Shown here: piece after piece, positions 1 through 8,127 of the stretch
How the letters are laid out: each line of letters starts with the position of its first letter
Numbering within the stretch: the first letter of the stretch is position 1
NCBI GenBank assembly: GCA_943370595.1
Contig: CALRRO020000010.1
Coordinates: 62,001-126,000, forward strand
Reading direction: 5' to 3'
Length of the DNA: 64,000 nucleotides
DNA from: Piscinibacter sp943370595
GTDB taxonomy: Bacteria > Pseudomonadota > Gammaproteobacteria > Burkholderiales > Burkholderiaceae_C
Made by a program: the position numbers and the translations under genes
Notes under the pieces: generated by a model
Seen by the model: the letters and a program-made list of their open reading frames with translations, nothing else
Told to the model about the DNA's origin: nothing
The model's database searches: none

Positions 1-251
1 GCGGGGCGAAGCCTGCCGCCTTCGCGGTCGACCAGGTACTCGATGATGGCGCCGGACTCGGCCACGGTGACGTCGCCATCGCTGATGACCGGGGACTTGC
101 CCAGCGGGTGCACCGCACGCAGTTCGGGCGGCGCGAGCATGGTCTGCCTGTCGCGCTGGTAGTGCTTGATCTCGTAGGGCAGCCCGAGTTCCTCGAGCAG
201 CCAGAGCACACGCTGCGAGCGCGAATCGTTGAGGTGGTGGACGGTGATCAT
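1..251 (-). CDS. Glutathione S-transferase, N-terminal part (runs off left edge)
   Basis: The reading frame starts at an ATG on the minus strand and stays open for 83 codons to the window edge, so only the N-terminal thioredoxin-like domain is visible. It begins MITVHHLNDSRSQRVLWLL, with the Ser-Arg-Ser cluster near residues 10-12 where small bacterial GSTs place their catalytic or glutathione-activating residue. It later shows HPLGKSPVI with the conserved cis-Pro, and then AESGAIIEYL, the gamma-glutamyl-binding motif. GSTs conjugate or reduce substrates with glutathione in the cytoplasm; the substrate cannot be told from this part. The C-terminal helical domain lies outside the window. Confidence 0.85.
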   Translation of the reverse strand, partial: MITVHHLNDSRSQRVLWLLEELGLPYEIKHYQRDRQTMLAPPELRAVHPLGKSPVISDGDVTVAESGAIIEYLVDREGGRLRP

Positions 252-464
252 GGCGGCATTCTGACCGACACGACCGACCTCGCTGGCGGAGTTCCCTCGG
301 CTTCGTCAGCGTTGGCAAGCGGATGCAAGCAGGCCCGGCCTTGTCCTACGGGCGAGTCGGCCATGCCCTACGCGCAGCGGCGGCCTGCTCCCACCCGAAG
401 CGCAGGAGTTCGAACCTAGAGTCGTTTCACACCCGGCGCCCCTGCCGCACCTGAGAGGACTCCC

Positions 465-1232
465 ATGCACACCTTCCACCGATCGCTCATCGCCATCGTG
501 CCCGCGCTCTTCCTCGCCGCCTGCGGCGGCGGCAACGACGACAACCTCGACGACCGGCTCGATCTGGCCGACCCGAAGGTGCGCCTGCTGCATGCCGTGC
601 CGTTCGCGCCCGACGTCTCCCTGTTCCGCAACGACGTGGCGGTCGGCGGGGCCGCCGACCTTGCCTACAAGAGCGCGACCAACTTCTTCGACGTGTCGAC
701 CGCGACGCAGAAGTGGGATGTGCGCACGACCGGAACGCCGGCGCTGACGGTGGGTTCGCTCAGCTTCGACGCACGCCGCGGCAACAAGTACACGCTGGTC
801 GCCGTGCCCGACGCCGGCTCGGTCACCGAACTCGTGCTGATCGACGACCCGTACAACAAGGGCATCGCCTCGGACAACGCCCGCGTGCGTGTGTTCAACG
901 CCGCCTTCAACGCGGCGAACCTCGACGTCTACCTGACTGCACCCGGTGCCGACCTGGCAGCCACCACGCCGAACTTCGCCGCGGTGGGCTACAAGAAGGC
1001 CCTGCCGGTCAACGGTGCCGATTCGATCCAGCTCGAGGGCGGCACCTACCAGCTGCGCATGACCCCGGCCGGCACGAAGACCGTCGTCTTCAATGCCCAG
1101 GTGAGCCTGGCGAAGAATGCCGACTGGCTGCTGGTGCCGGTGCCGGCCAGCGTGACGCCGAATGCTGCCAAGGTCCTGGTCGTGCAGACCGATTCGGACA
1201 CGCCGGCGACCGAGCTGAGCACGGCGCCCTGA
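465..1232 (+). CDS. DUF4397 domain lipoprotein
   Basis: A 255-residue exported protein. It opens with a short signal peptide ending in the lipobox LFLAAC (Cys20), followed by a Gly-Gly-Gly-Asn-Asp spacer, so it should be lipidated and membrane-anchored. The mature part has the repeated features of DUF4397 proteins: VRLLHAVPFAPDVSLF near the start, then VRVFNAAFNAANLDVYL about 100 residues later, both beta-rich and resembling two related domains. The role of this family is unknown. A GAGAGGA sequence sits 7-8 bases before the ATG. The gene is convergent with the next one and the two are separated by a large inverted repeat. Confidence 0.8.
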   Translation: MHTFHRSLIAIVPALFLAACGGGNDDNLDDRLDLADPKVRLLHAVPFAPDVSLFRNDVAVGGAADLAYKSATNFFDVSTATQKWDVRTTGTPALTVGSLSFDARRGNKYTLVAVPDAGSVTELVLIDDPYNKGIASDNARVRVFNAAFNAANLDVYLTAPGADLAATTPNFAAVGYKKALPVNGADSIQLEGGTYQLRMTPAGTKTVVFNAQVSLAKNADWLLVPVPASVTPNAAKVLVVQTDSDTPATELSTAP

Positions 1233-1240
1233 CCGACCGC

Positions 1241-1318
1241 GCGGCCGTGGCTCCAAGGCGTCCGATGGGCATGCACGCGTGCATGCCTTCGGGGCGTTCT
1301 TGTCGGCGCCACGGCCGC
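1241..1318. terminator. Nested inverted repeat between convergent genes
   Basis: An outer 11-base inverted repeat (GCGGCCGTGGC at 1241-1251 and its complement at 1308-1318) encloses a perfect 20-base palindrome, GGCATGCACGCGTGCATGCC at 1268-1287. Both lie between the stop codons of two convergent genes. The position suits a bidirectional transcription end, but there is no clear T-tract. It could also be a protein-binding palindrome or a cruciform. Confidence 0.45.
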
Positions 1319-1327
1319 TGCGCGTTG

Positions 1328-1912
1328 CTAGGCGCGCAGCCAATCCATGAACCAGTTCGGCTGCCAGCTCCGCCCGCCGTCGCGCGAGACGGCCTGATGC
1401 CAGCGGCAGGAGCGCTGCGCGATGCGGTCCCAGGTGCTGCGCACCCGGATCGGCGCGTCGCCGTCGACATCGTCGGCTTCGAACACCGCCACCCCGTCCT
1501 GGAAGCCGCCCGGCGTGCCCGGCCCGGTGAGCGAGGCGCCCTTGGCATTCGTCCACAGTTCGTACCAGCGGCCCTGTTCGCCATTGAACAGCCGCAGGCC
1601 CATGCCGCTGAAGTTGCGTGCCGGGATGCGCAGTTCCTCGATGCTGGCCACGCCGCCGAGGATGCTCCAGCAAGTGGCCTCGCCGTCGAAGTGATCCCAT
1701 TGATCAGCAGAGCCGGCCTTGAGTCGCTGGTGACGGATGCGCCACTCGCCACTGAGGAAGTCGAACTCGCCTGGGCGGCCCGTCCGTGGCGGGTCGACCG
1801 GCAGCGCGCCGCCACCCGTGGCCGGCGCGGCGGACACCACGGGCGCCAGCGCCAGGCCGGCGACCGTCTGCAGCAGGCTGCGGCGCAGCCGGGGTGACAA
1901 GTCATCGTGCAT
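1328..1912 (-). CDS. Exported DUF1579-like hypothetical protein
   Basis: A 194-residue protein of unknown function. I chose the ATG that gives MHDDLSPRLRRSLLQTVAG because GGAGGA lies about 6 bases upstream of it; a longer reading upstream lacks such support. The N-terminus looks like a signal peptide with a twin arginine (Arg10-Arg11) and a cleavage site after VSA near residue 28, so export, possibly by Tat, is plausible. The mature part contains FDFLSGEWRIRHQRL, typical of DUF1579-like proteins that start with an F-L-x-G-x-W motif and form a lipocalin-like barrel, and ends with a Trp-rich NWFMDWLRA. It lies downstream of a WYL regulator on the same strand with a small palindrome between them, so it may be a target of that regulator. 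Confidence 0.6.
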   Translation of the reverse strand: MHDDLSPRLRRSLLQTVAGLALAPVVSAAPATGGGALPVDPPRTGRPGEFDFLSGEWRIRHQRLKAGSADQWDHFDGEATCWSILGGVASIEELRIPARNFSGMGLRLFNGEQGRWYELWTNAKGASLTGPGTPGGFQDGVAVFEADDVDGDAPIRVRSTWDRIAQRSCRWHQAVSRDGGRSWQPNWFMDWLRA

Positions 1913-1967
1913 CGAGGTCCTCCATCGGTGGCAGCCATCCGTGACCACCATGCTAGGAAGCTTCAGC

Positions 1968-1982
1968 TGACAGGGGCTGTCA
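1968..1982. promoter_or_regulatory. 15-base palindrome TGACAGGGGCTGTCA, candidate operator
   Basis: A perfect inverted repeat (TGACAG, 3-base spacer, CTGTCA) overlaps the stop codon of the WYL regulator and lies 56 bases upstream of the start of the DUF1579-like gene. Position and symmetry suit an operator for the dimeric regulator encoded next door. That assignment is inference. Confidence 0.4.
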
Positions 1983-2954
1983 TGTATTGCCGTGCAGCGC
2001 CAGCACGGCACGCGCCTGGCGCTGCAGTTCCTCGCGCAGCGCAGTCGGCTCGATCACCCGCACCTCGGCGCCCAGCGCCAGCAGCTGCAATGCCCCCTGC
2101 TCCACCGACTCCATCGCCATCAGGCCTTCGCTCCAGCCGGAAGGCGCCGCGGGTGAACGAGCGGCGTCGGGCACGGGCGTGAACGCCAGCCGGGCGTTGA
2201 GCAGACGCTTGACGCCGCGCGGCGAGACCTGCACCCGCACGGGAAGCTGGCGCAACTGCGCCTCGAACCGCAGCGAGGCCCCGCGCCACCAGGCCTCCAG
2301 TTCGAAGCCCCGGGGGCGGCGGAAGGCTCTGCCGATGCCCTTGAAATCGACGATGCTGGCCAGCCGGTAGGTGCGCACCTCGGCCTGCCCCGTCTGTCGG
2401 GCGGCCACGTACCAGGCGCCGGCCTTGAGCACCAGGCCAACCGGCTCCAGCTCGCGCTGCGAGCGGCCGCGCCAGCTTTCGTACAGCAGCGTGATGCGAC
2501 GCCCATGCCAGACGGCCTCGGCCACCTCGCGCAGCCATTGCGGCGTGTCCGGCGCGCGGTACCAGTCGAGCGGGTCGATGTGCAGGCGTTCACCCACGAG
2601 TTGCGCCTGCTCGCGCCACTCGGCGGGCAGGCTGGCCACCAGCTTCAGGCGCGCCGACGCCGCCGCCGCGCCCAGCCCCAGCTCCGTCGCCGGGCCGGGC
2701 AAGCCTGCCAGCAACAGCGCACCGGCTTCAGGCTGCGTCATGCCGGTCAGTTGTGTGCTCCAGCCCGGCCGCAGCTGGAAGCCGCCCGAGCGGCCGCGCT
2801 CACCCCACAACGGCACGCCGGCTGCCGAGAGCTGGTCGATGTCGCGCAGGATGGTGCGCACCGACACCTCCGTCGCACGCGCCAGCTCGCCCGCGGTGAC
2901 GCGCCCGCGCGACTGCAGCAGCATCAGGATGGAGAGCAGTCGGCTGGCCTTCAT
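1980..2954 (-). CDS. YafY-type transcriptional regulator with HTH and WYL domains
   Basis: A 324-residue DNA-binding regulator. The N-terminal 60 residues form a helix-turn-helix of the HTH_11 kind (LLSILMLLQSRGRVTAGELA followed by VSVRTILRDIDQLSAAGVPL). The middle carries the WYL domain (LLYESWRGR, LEPVGLVLKAGAWYVAARQ, TYRLASI). The C-terminus has a WCX-like beta region and a final helix. WYL regulators bind small ligands or nucleic acids through the middle domain; the ligand here is unknown. I start at MKASRLL because the upstream extension begins at TTG. It is divergent from a LysE exporter across 81 bases containing a 16-base palindrome, so it may control that exporter and itself. Confidence 0.85.
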   Translation of the reverse strand: MKASRLLSILMLLQSRGRVTAGELARATEVSVRTILRDIDQLSAAGVPLWGERGRSGGFQLRPGWSTQLTGMTQPEAGALLLAGLPGPATELGLGAAAASARLKLVASLPAEWREQAQLVGERLHIDPLDWYRAPDTPQWLREVAEAVWHGRRITLLYESWRGRSQRELEPVGLVLKAGAWYVAARQTGQAEVRTYRLASIVDFKGIGRAFRRPRGFELEAWWRGASLRFEAQLRQLPVRVQVSPRGVKRLLNARLAFTPVPDAARSPAAPSGWSEGLMAMESVEQGALQLLALGAEVRVIEPTALREELQRQARAVLALHGNT

Positions 2955-2974
2955 GGATGCTCCGGTCAATCACG

Positions 2975-2990
2975 ACATGCGTTGGCATGT
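2975..2990. promoter_or_regulatory. 16-base palindrome ACATGC-N4-GCATGT in divergent promoter region
   Basis: A perfect inverted repeat with a 4-base spacer sits in the 81-base space between the divergent WYL regulator and LysE exporter genes, 20 bases from the regulator's start codon. It is a natural candidate for an autoregulatory operator. Its half-site differs from the TGACAG palindrome on the other side of the regulator, so at most one of the two is likely to be this protein's main site. Confidence 0.4.
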
Positions 2991-3035
2991 TCTGCCCGCG
3001 ATGATGCCAGCCAGGCCGTCAACATCATCGACCCC

Positions 3036-3689
3036 ATGAACGAACTTCCGCATGCCAGCCACTACGCGCTCTACTTTGCCCTCGTGGCCGGCGTGATCCT
3101 GCTGCCGGGCATGGACATGGCCTTCGTGCTGGCCAGCGCGCTGGCGCGCGGTCGGCGCGCCGGCATGGTGGCGGTGGCCGGCATCATGACCGGCGGCGCG
3201 GTCCACCTGGCGCTGGGGGCGCTCGGCGCCGGCTTGCTGCTGCTCTCGGCGCCGGGCCTGTACAACGCCGTGCTGCTCGCCGGCGCGCTCTACATGGCCT
3301 GGCTGGGCACCTCGCTGTGGCGCTCGGCCGATTCGCTCGGCCTGCCGGCGGGCAGCACCGAGGCCGCGCCATCACGCGGCGACGGCGCAACCTTCGGCGC
3401 GGCGCTGGCCACCTGCCTGCTCAACCCGAAGGCCTATGTCTTCATGCTCGCCGTGTTCCCGCAGTTCCTGCGGCCCGGGCAGGGCCCGGTGGTGACGCAG
3501 GCGCTGGTGCTGGGTGCCATCACGGCCGCCACCCAGGCCGGCGTCTACGGCAGCGTGGCGCTGGCAGCGAGCCGCATGCGCGCGGCGCTGCAGGCCCACC
3601 CGCAGGCACCGCGCCGGCTCGCCCGCGCAGTCGGGCTGCTGCTCGTGGCAGCCGCGGCGTGCACGCTGTGGCAAGGCTGGCAAGGATGA
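3036..3689 (+). CDS. LysE/RhtB-family amino acid exporter
   Basis: A 217-residue inner-membrane protein with about six hydrophobic segments and almost no soluble domain. The N-terminal YFALVAGVILLPGMDMAFVL carries the P-G-x-D pattern of the LysE/RhtB family, and LLNPKAYVFMLAVFPQF matches the family's conserved N-P-K-x-x-x-F motif in the fourth helix. Members export amino acids such as lysine, homoserine or threonine by proton exchange; the substrate is not predictable here. The gene is divergent from the WYL regulator and convergent with the urea transporter operon, which it meets after only 25 bases. Confidence 0.85.
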   Translation: MNELPHASHYALYFALVAGVILLPGMDMAFVLASALARGRRAGMVAVAGIMTGGAVHLALGALGAGLLLLSAPGLYNAVLLAGALYMAWLGTSLWRSADSLGLPAGSTEAAPSRGDGATFGAALATCLLNPKAYVFMLAVFPQFLRPGQGPVVTQALVLGAITAATQAGVYGSVALAASRMRAALQAHPQAPRRLARAVGLLLVAAAACTLWQGWQG

Positions 3690-3714
3690 CGAGGCCGCCG
3701 CAGGCAGCGCACGC

Positions 3715-4407
3715 TCAGATGGACATGCGCTCGCGCACGCCCTCGCGCTCCATGTCCGCACCGCGGCCGCGCTGCACGATCTCGCCGCGCTCCATCAGCA
3801 GGTACTGGTCGGCCAGTTCGGCGGCGAAGTCGTAGTACTGCTCGACCAGCACGATGGCCATGGTCTTGCGATCGGCCAGCATGCGGATGACGCGGCCGAT
3901 GTCCTTGATGATGCTGGGCTGGATGCCCTCGGTCGGCTCGTCGAGGATCAGCAGCTTCGGCCCGGCCGCCAGCGCGCGGGCGATCGCGAGCTGCTGCTGC
4001 TGGCCGCCGGAGAGGTCGCCGCCACGGCGGTTGAGGAACTGCTTGAGGATGGGGAACAGGTCGAACAGCTCGGCCGGGATCGGCGTGCCGCCCTTCTTGT
4101 AGGCCAGGCCCATGCGCAGGTTCTCTTCCACCGTCAGGCGGCCGAAGATCTCGCGGCCCTGCGGCACGTAGCCCACGCCCTTGCGCACCCGCTCGTAGGG
4201 CGTGTCGCGGGTGATGTCCTGGCCGTCGAGCTGGATGCTGCCGGTCTTGACCGGCACCACGCCCATCAGCGACTTCAGCAGCGTGGTCTTGCCGACGCCG
4301 TTGCGGCCCAGCACCACCGTCACCTCGCCGATCTTCGATTCGAAACCGAGGTTGCGCAGGATGTGCGAGCCGCCGTAGTACTGGTTGATGCCTTCGACCT
4401 TCAGCAT
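3715..4407 (-). CDS. urtE: Urea ABC transporter, ATP-binding subunit UrtE
   Basis: A 230-residue ABC ATPase of the branched-chain amino acid (LivF) type, the second ATPase of the high-affinity urea importer. Walker A is GRNGVGKTT near residue 35, the signature is LSGGQQQQLAIARAL, Walker B is LLILDEPTEG with the downstream H-loop replaced by VEQYYDF, as is usual in LivF/UrtE proteins. The start MLKVEGINQYYGGSHIL is characteristic of UrtE. It is last in the operon, one base after urtD, and would pair with UrtD under the UrtB-UrtC membrane channel. Confidence 0.95.
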   Translation of the reverse strand: MLKVEGINQYYGGSHILRNLGFESKIGEVTVVLGRNGVGKTTLLKSLMGVVPVKTGSIQLDGQDITRDTPYERVRKGVGYVPQGREIFGRLTVEENLRMGLAYKKGGTPIPAELFDLFPILKQFLNRRGGDLSGGQQQQLAIARALAAGPKLLILDEPTEGIQPSIIKDIGRVIRMLADRKTMAIVLVEQYYDFAAELADQYLLMERGEIVQRGRGADMEREGVRERMSI

Positions 4408-4408
4408 G

Positions 4409-5287
4409 TCAGCGACCCAAATAGACTTCCACGACCTTGTCGTTGGCCTGCACGTCCTTCAGCGAACCTTCGGCGAGCACGCTGCCCTCGTGCAGCACGG
4501 TGACCTTCTTGCTCGCCTTGCCCTGCGTCAACTCGCCGATGAACTTCATGTCGTGCTCGACGACCACCAGCGAGTGGCTGCCCTCGAGCGAGAGGAACAG
4601 CTCGGCGGTGCGCTCGGTCTCTTCGTCGGTCATGCCGGCCACCGGCTCGTCGAGCAGCAGCAGCTTCGGGTCCTGCATCAGCAGCATGCCGATCTCCAGC
4701 CACTGCTTCTGGCCGTGGCTCAGCAGGCCGGCCACGCGTTGCGCGCTGTCCTTCAGGTGGATCAGCGTGAGGATCTCGCCGATGCGGTCGAGCTGCGGCC
4801 CGGTCAGGCGGAAGAACATCGAGGCGCGCACGCCGTGGTCAGTCTTCAGCGCCAGCTCGAGGTTCTCGAACACCGACAGGTGCTCGAACACGGTCGGCTT
4901 CTGGAACTTGCGGCCGATGCCGATGGTGGCGATCTGATTTTCGCGCAGGCGCAGCAGGTCGATGGTCGAGCCGAAGAAGGCCTTGCCGGCATCGGGCCGG
5001 GTCTTGCCGGTGATGACGTCCATCATGGTCGTCTTGCCGGCGCCGTTCGGGCCGATGATGCAGCGCAGCTCGCCGGCGCTGATCGACAGGGAGAGCGCAT
5101 TGAGCGCCTTGAAGCCGTCGAAGCTGACGGTGATGTCGTCGAGGTACAGGATGGCGCCGTGCGCCACGTCCAGCTCGCCGGTGACCACGCGGCCGTAGCT
5201 CGCGCCGCCCGAGGCGGGCCTCGTCGCGACGAGCTTCTGATGCTCCTCGCGGATCTTCGCCCCGGCCTTCATCAAGTCGGGGGTCAT
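4409..5287 (-). CDS. urtD: Urea ABC transporter, ATP-binding subunit UrtD
   Basis: A 292-residue LivG-like ATPase. Walker A is GPNGAGKTT, the signature is the UrtD-typical LSHGQKQWLEIG, Walker B is LLLLDEPVAGM, and the H-loop is VVVEHDMKF. About 45 residues precede the ABC fold, longer than in LivG but usual in UrtD. The ATG overlaps the urtC stop as ATGA, which fixes the start and shows translational coupling. It works with UrtE to drive urea uptake. Confidence 0.95.
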   Translation of the reverse strand: MTPDLMKAGAKIREEHQKLVATRPASGGASYGRVVTGELDVAHGAILYLDDITVSFDGFKALNALSLSISAGELRCIIGPNGAGKTTMMDVITGKTRPDAGKAFFGSTIDLLRLRENQIATIGIGRKFQKPTVFEHLSVFENLELALKTDHGVRASMFFRLTGPQLDRIGEILTLIHLKDSAQRVAGLLSHGQKQWLEIGMLLMQDPKLLLLDEPVAGMTDEETERTAELFLSLEGSHSLVVVEHDMKFIGELTQGKASKKVTVLHEGSVLAEGSLKDVQANDKVVEVYLGR

Positions 5288-6405
5288 GACCGTGTCTCCT
5301 TCTTCACCCGTCGCACGAGACCGATGATTCCCTGCGGCAGGAACAGCGTCACCGCGATGAACAGCGCACCCAGGAAGTACAGCCAGAACTCCGGGAAGGC
5401 CTGGGTGAACCAGCTCTTCGCACCGTTGACGAAGAAGGCGCCGACGATCGGGCCGATCAGCGTGCCGCGGCCGCCGACTGCGGCCCAGATCGCCATCTCG
5501 ATCGACGCCGCCGGGCTCATCTCGCCCGGGTTGATGATGCCGACCTGCGGCACGTACAGCGCACCGGCGATGCCGCACATCACCGCCGAGATCACCCAGA
5601 TCGTCAGCTTGTAGCGGATCGGGTCGTAGCCGGTGAACATCACCCGGCTCTCGGCGTCGCGGATGGCCTGCAGCACGCGGCCGAACTTGCTGGCCACCAG
5701 CCAGCGCGCGAAGACGAAGAAGCCGATCAGCGTCAGCCCGGTGATCACGAACAGCACCATGCGCGTGGACGGCGTCGCGATGGTGATGCCCAGGATGCGC
5801 TTGAAGTCGGTGAAGCCGTTGTTGCCGCCGAAGCCGGTCTCGTTGCGGAAGAACAGCAGCATCGCGGCGAAGGTCATCGCCTGCGTGATGATCGAGAAGT
5901 ACACGCCCTTGATGCGCGAGCGGAAGGCGAAGAAGCCGAACACGAAGGCCAGCAACCCCGGCACCAGCACCACCATCGCCATCTGGAAGACGAAGCTGTC
6001 GCTGAACGCCCAGTGCCAGGGGAATTCCTTCCAGTTGAGGAACACCATGAAGTCCGGCATGTCGGACTGGTACTGGCCGTCGCGGCCGATCTGGCGCATC
6101 AGGTACATGCCCATCGCGTAGCCGCCGAGCGCGAAGAACACGCCGTGGCCGAGCGAGAGGATGCCGGTGTAGCCCCAGATCAGGTCCATCGCCAGCGCGC
6201 AGATGGCATAGCACATGATCTTGCCGACCAGCGCGACGGCGAAGTCGCTCATGTGCAGCATGCTGCCCTCGGGCACGACCAGGTTCAGCACCGGGGCGAC
6301 GACCAGCACCGCGATCAGCGCGGCGAACACGCCGAACCAGCTCTTCAGCGACAGGAAGGTCGTCGCCGGCACCGGCGTGGCAGACAACGGGAGGACGGCA
6401 CTCAT
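5284..6405 (-). CDS. urtC: Urea ABC transporter, permease subunit UrtC
   Basis: A 373-residue inner-membrane permease of the LivM type with about nine or ten hydrophobic segments. Conserved LivM-family stretches include GYTGILSLGHGVFFALGGY and AAVGGRGTLIGPIVGAFFVN. It forms the channel together with UrtB. The ATG overlaps the urtB stop by 4 bases and its own stop overlaps urtD, so B, C and D are tightly coupled. Confidence 0.95.
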   Translation of the reverse strand: MSAVLPLSATPVPATTFLSLKSWFGVFAALIAVLVVAPVLNLVVPEGSMLHMSDFAVALVGKIMCYAICALAMDLIWGYTGILSLGHGVFFALGGYAMGMYLMRQIGRDGQYQSDMPDFMVFLNWKEFPWHWAFSDSFVFQMAMVVLVPGLLAFVFGFFAFRSRIKGVYFSIITQAMTFAAMLLFFRNETGFGGNNGFTDFKRILGITIATPSTRMVLFVITGLTLIGFFVFARWLVASKFGRVLQAIRDAESRVMFTGYDPIRYKLTIWVISAVMCGIAGALYVPQVGIINPGEMSPAASIEMAIWAAVGGRGTLIGPIVGAFFVNGAKSWFTQAFPEFWLYFLGALFIAVTLFLPQGIIGLVRRVKKETRS

Positions 6406-7985
6406 GCTTCGGCGCTCCGGCCTTTCATCGCAAAGATCCCCTGCGGTCGCTTCTGGATGAAGATCACGATGAACACCAGCACCATGATCTTGGCCAGCAC
6501 CGCGCCGGCCCAGCCTTCGAGCAGCTTGTTCAGCACGCCCAGACCCAGCGCCGCGTAGACCGTGCCGGCGAGCTGGCCGACGCCGCCGAGCACGACGACG
6601 AGGAACGAGTCGACGATGTAGCTCTGGCCCAGGTCGGGCCCGACGTTGCCGATCTGCGAGAGCGCGCAGCCGCCGAGGCCGGCGATGCCGGAGCCGAGCG
6701 CGAAGGCATAGGTGTCGACCCGTGCGGTGTTGACGCCGACGCAGGAGGCCATGCGGCGGTTCTGCGTCACGCCGCGCACGAACAGGCCGAGCCGGGTGCG
6801 CGCGATCAGCAGGGCCACGCCGAGCAGCACCAGCGCGGCGAAGGCGATGATGGCGATGCGGTTGTAGGGCAGCGTCAGGTTGCTCATCAGCGCAACGCCG
6901 CCGGACAGGAAGGCCGGGTTCTCCACCGGCACGTTCTGCGCGCCGAACAGCGTGCGCACACCCTGCATCAGTACCAGGCTGATGCCCCAGGTGGCCAGAA
7001 GCGTCTCCAGCGGCCGGCCGTAGAGCCAGCGGATCACGCTGCGCTCCATCGCCGCACCGACCAGCGCCGAGGCGAGGAAGGCCAGCGGGATGGCCGCGAA
7101 GATGTAGTAGTCGAACAGGTTCGGCAGGTGCTGGCGGAAGACGTTCTGCACCACGTAGGTGGCGTAGGCGCCGATCATCAGCAGCTCGCCGTGCGCCATG
7201 TTGATGACGCCCATCAGCCCGTAGGTGATGGCCAGGCCGAGCGCGGCCAGCAGCAGGATGGAGCCGAGGCTGATGCCGGTGAAGACCACCCCGGCGCGCT
7301 CGCCCCAGGCCATGCGGTCGCGCACGCTGTCGAGCGCGCGGCCGAGCGCGGCGCGCACCTCGGGGTCGGTCTCGGCGTCGGGCGCCAGGCGCTCCTGCAG
7401 CAGGCTGGCCACGGCGCCCTGGCCGCTGCCGGCGAGCGCGGTGATCGCCGCCAGGCGCTTGGCCTTGTCGGACGAAGACACCAGGATGGTGGCGCGCATG
7501 CGCTCGAGCGATGCCTTCAGCGCCGCATCCGTCTCGGCCGCATAGGCCTTCTCGAGCAGCGGCAGCTGCGCTTCCTCGAGCTGCTGCTTCAGCAGTTCGG
7601 CTACGCCGGCGCGGCGTGCGGCGATGTCGGGCGAGAGCAGTTGCAGCGCACCCATGGCCGCCTGCAGCGCACCGCGCACACGGTTGTTGTTGACGACATC
7701 CTCGGCATCGGCCGGCACGGTGGCGGAGGCGCCGGTGGCGGCATCGACCGCCTTGTCGCCCTGCACGACGAAGACCTTGTCGCCCGCGACCTTGACCGAG
7801 TCGTCGAGCAGCGCCTGCACGAAGGGCCCGAGCCCCTCGGCCCCACTCGCCGCCGCCTCGTTCAGCGCGGCGATGCGCTCGTCGCTGTCACCGGAAGCGA
7901 TGGCCAGCGCCTGCTTCGGCGTCAGCGCAAACGACGCAAATGGCAGGCACCACAGCAGACAGCAGAGAACGATTCGTCGGAGCAT
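6402..7985 (-). CDS. urtB: Urea ABC transporter, permease subunit UrtB
   Basis: A 527-residue LivH-type permease. As in other UrtB proteins, a signal peptide (CCLLWCLPFASFALT) is followed by an extracytoplasmic extension of about 200 helical residues before the membrane domain begins near residue 230. The membrane part shows GLMGVINMAHGELLMIGAY and VVLGGVGQLAGTVYAAL, both conserved in LivH/UrtB. It follows urtA after a 142-base spacer filled with a hairpin-rich repeat, which may lower its expression relative to the binding protein. Confidence 0.95.
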   Translation of the reverse strand: MLRRIVLCCLLWCLPFASFALTPKQALAIASGDSDERIAALNEAAASGAEGLGPFVQALLDDSVKVAGDKVFVVQGDKAVDAATGASATVPADAEDVVNNNRVRGALQAAMGALQLLSPDIAARRAGVAELLKQQLEEAQLPLLEKAYAAETDAALKASLERMRATILVSSSDKAKRLAAITALAGSGQGAVASLLQERLAPDAETDPEVRAALGRALDSVRDRMAWGERAGVVFTGISLGSILLLAALGLAITYGLMGVINMAHGELLMIGAYATYVVQNVFRQHLPNLFDYYIFAAIPLAFLASALVGAAMERSVIRWLYGRPLETLLATWGISLVLMQGVRTLFGAQNVPVENPAFLSGGVALMSNLTLPYNRIAIIAFAALVLLGVALLIARTRLGLFVRGVTQNRRMASCVGVNTARVDTYAFALGSGIAGLGGCALSQIGNVGPDLGQSYIVDSFLVVVLGGVGQLAGTVYAALGLGVLNKLLEGWAGAVLAKIMVLVFIVIFIQKRPQGIFAMKGRSAEA

Positions 7986-8027
7986 TCGTGTCGGAAGTCA
8001 AAGAAGGACGCGGACAGGTCGAAGACC

Positions 8028-8112
8028 GTCCGCTCCTCAAGCGGACGCCGCGGAACCGGCTTTGCCGGTCCGCTGGCGTCGCCCCCTTGAGGGGGAGCGC
8101 CGTGAGGCGCTC
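8028..8112. repeat. Hairpin-rich intergenic repeat (REP-like) between urtA and urtB
   Basis: Successive perfect inverted repeats fill this spacer: GTCCGCT/AGCGGAC around CCTCA (8028-8046); AGCGGAC (8040-8046) pairing alternatively with GTCCGCT (8068-8074); ACCGGC/GCCGGT around TTT (8055-8069); CCCCC/GGGGG around TTGA (8082-8095); and GAGCGCC/GGCGCTC around GTGA (8095-8112). From memory, similar GCCCCCTTGAGGGGG-AGCGCC elements are scattered between genes in Comamonadaceae and relatives; I could not search for copies. In the minus-strand mRNA it follows the urtA stop, where such hairpins commonly protect an upstream binding-protein message from exonucleases. Confidence 0.65.
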
Positions 8113-8127
8113 CGGGGGTGGGTCACA

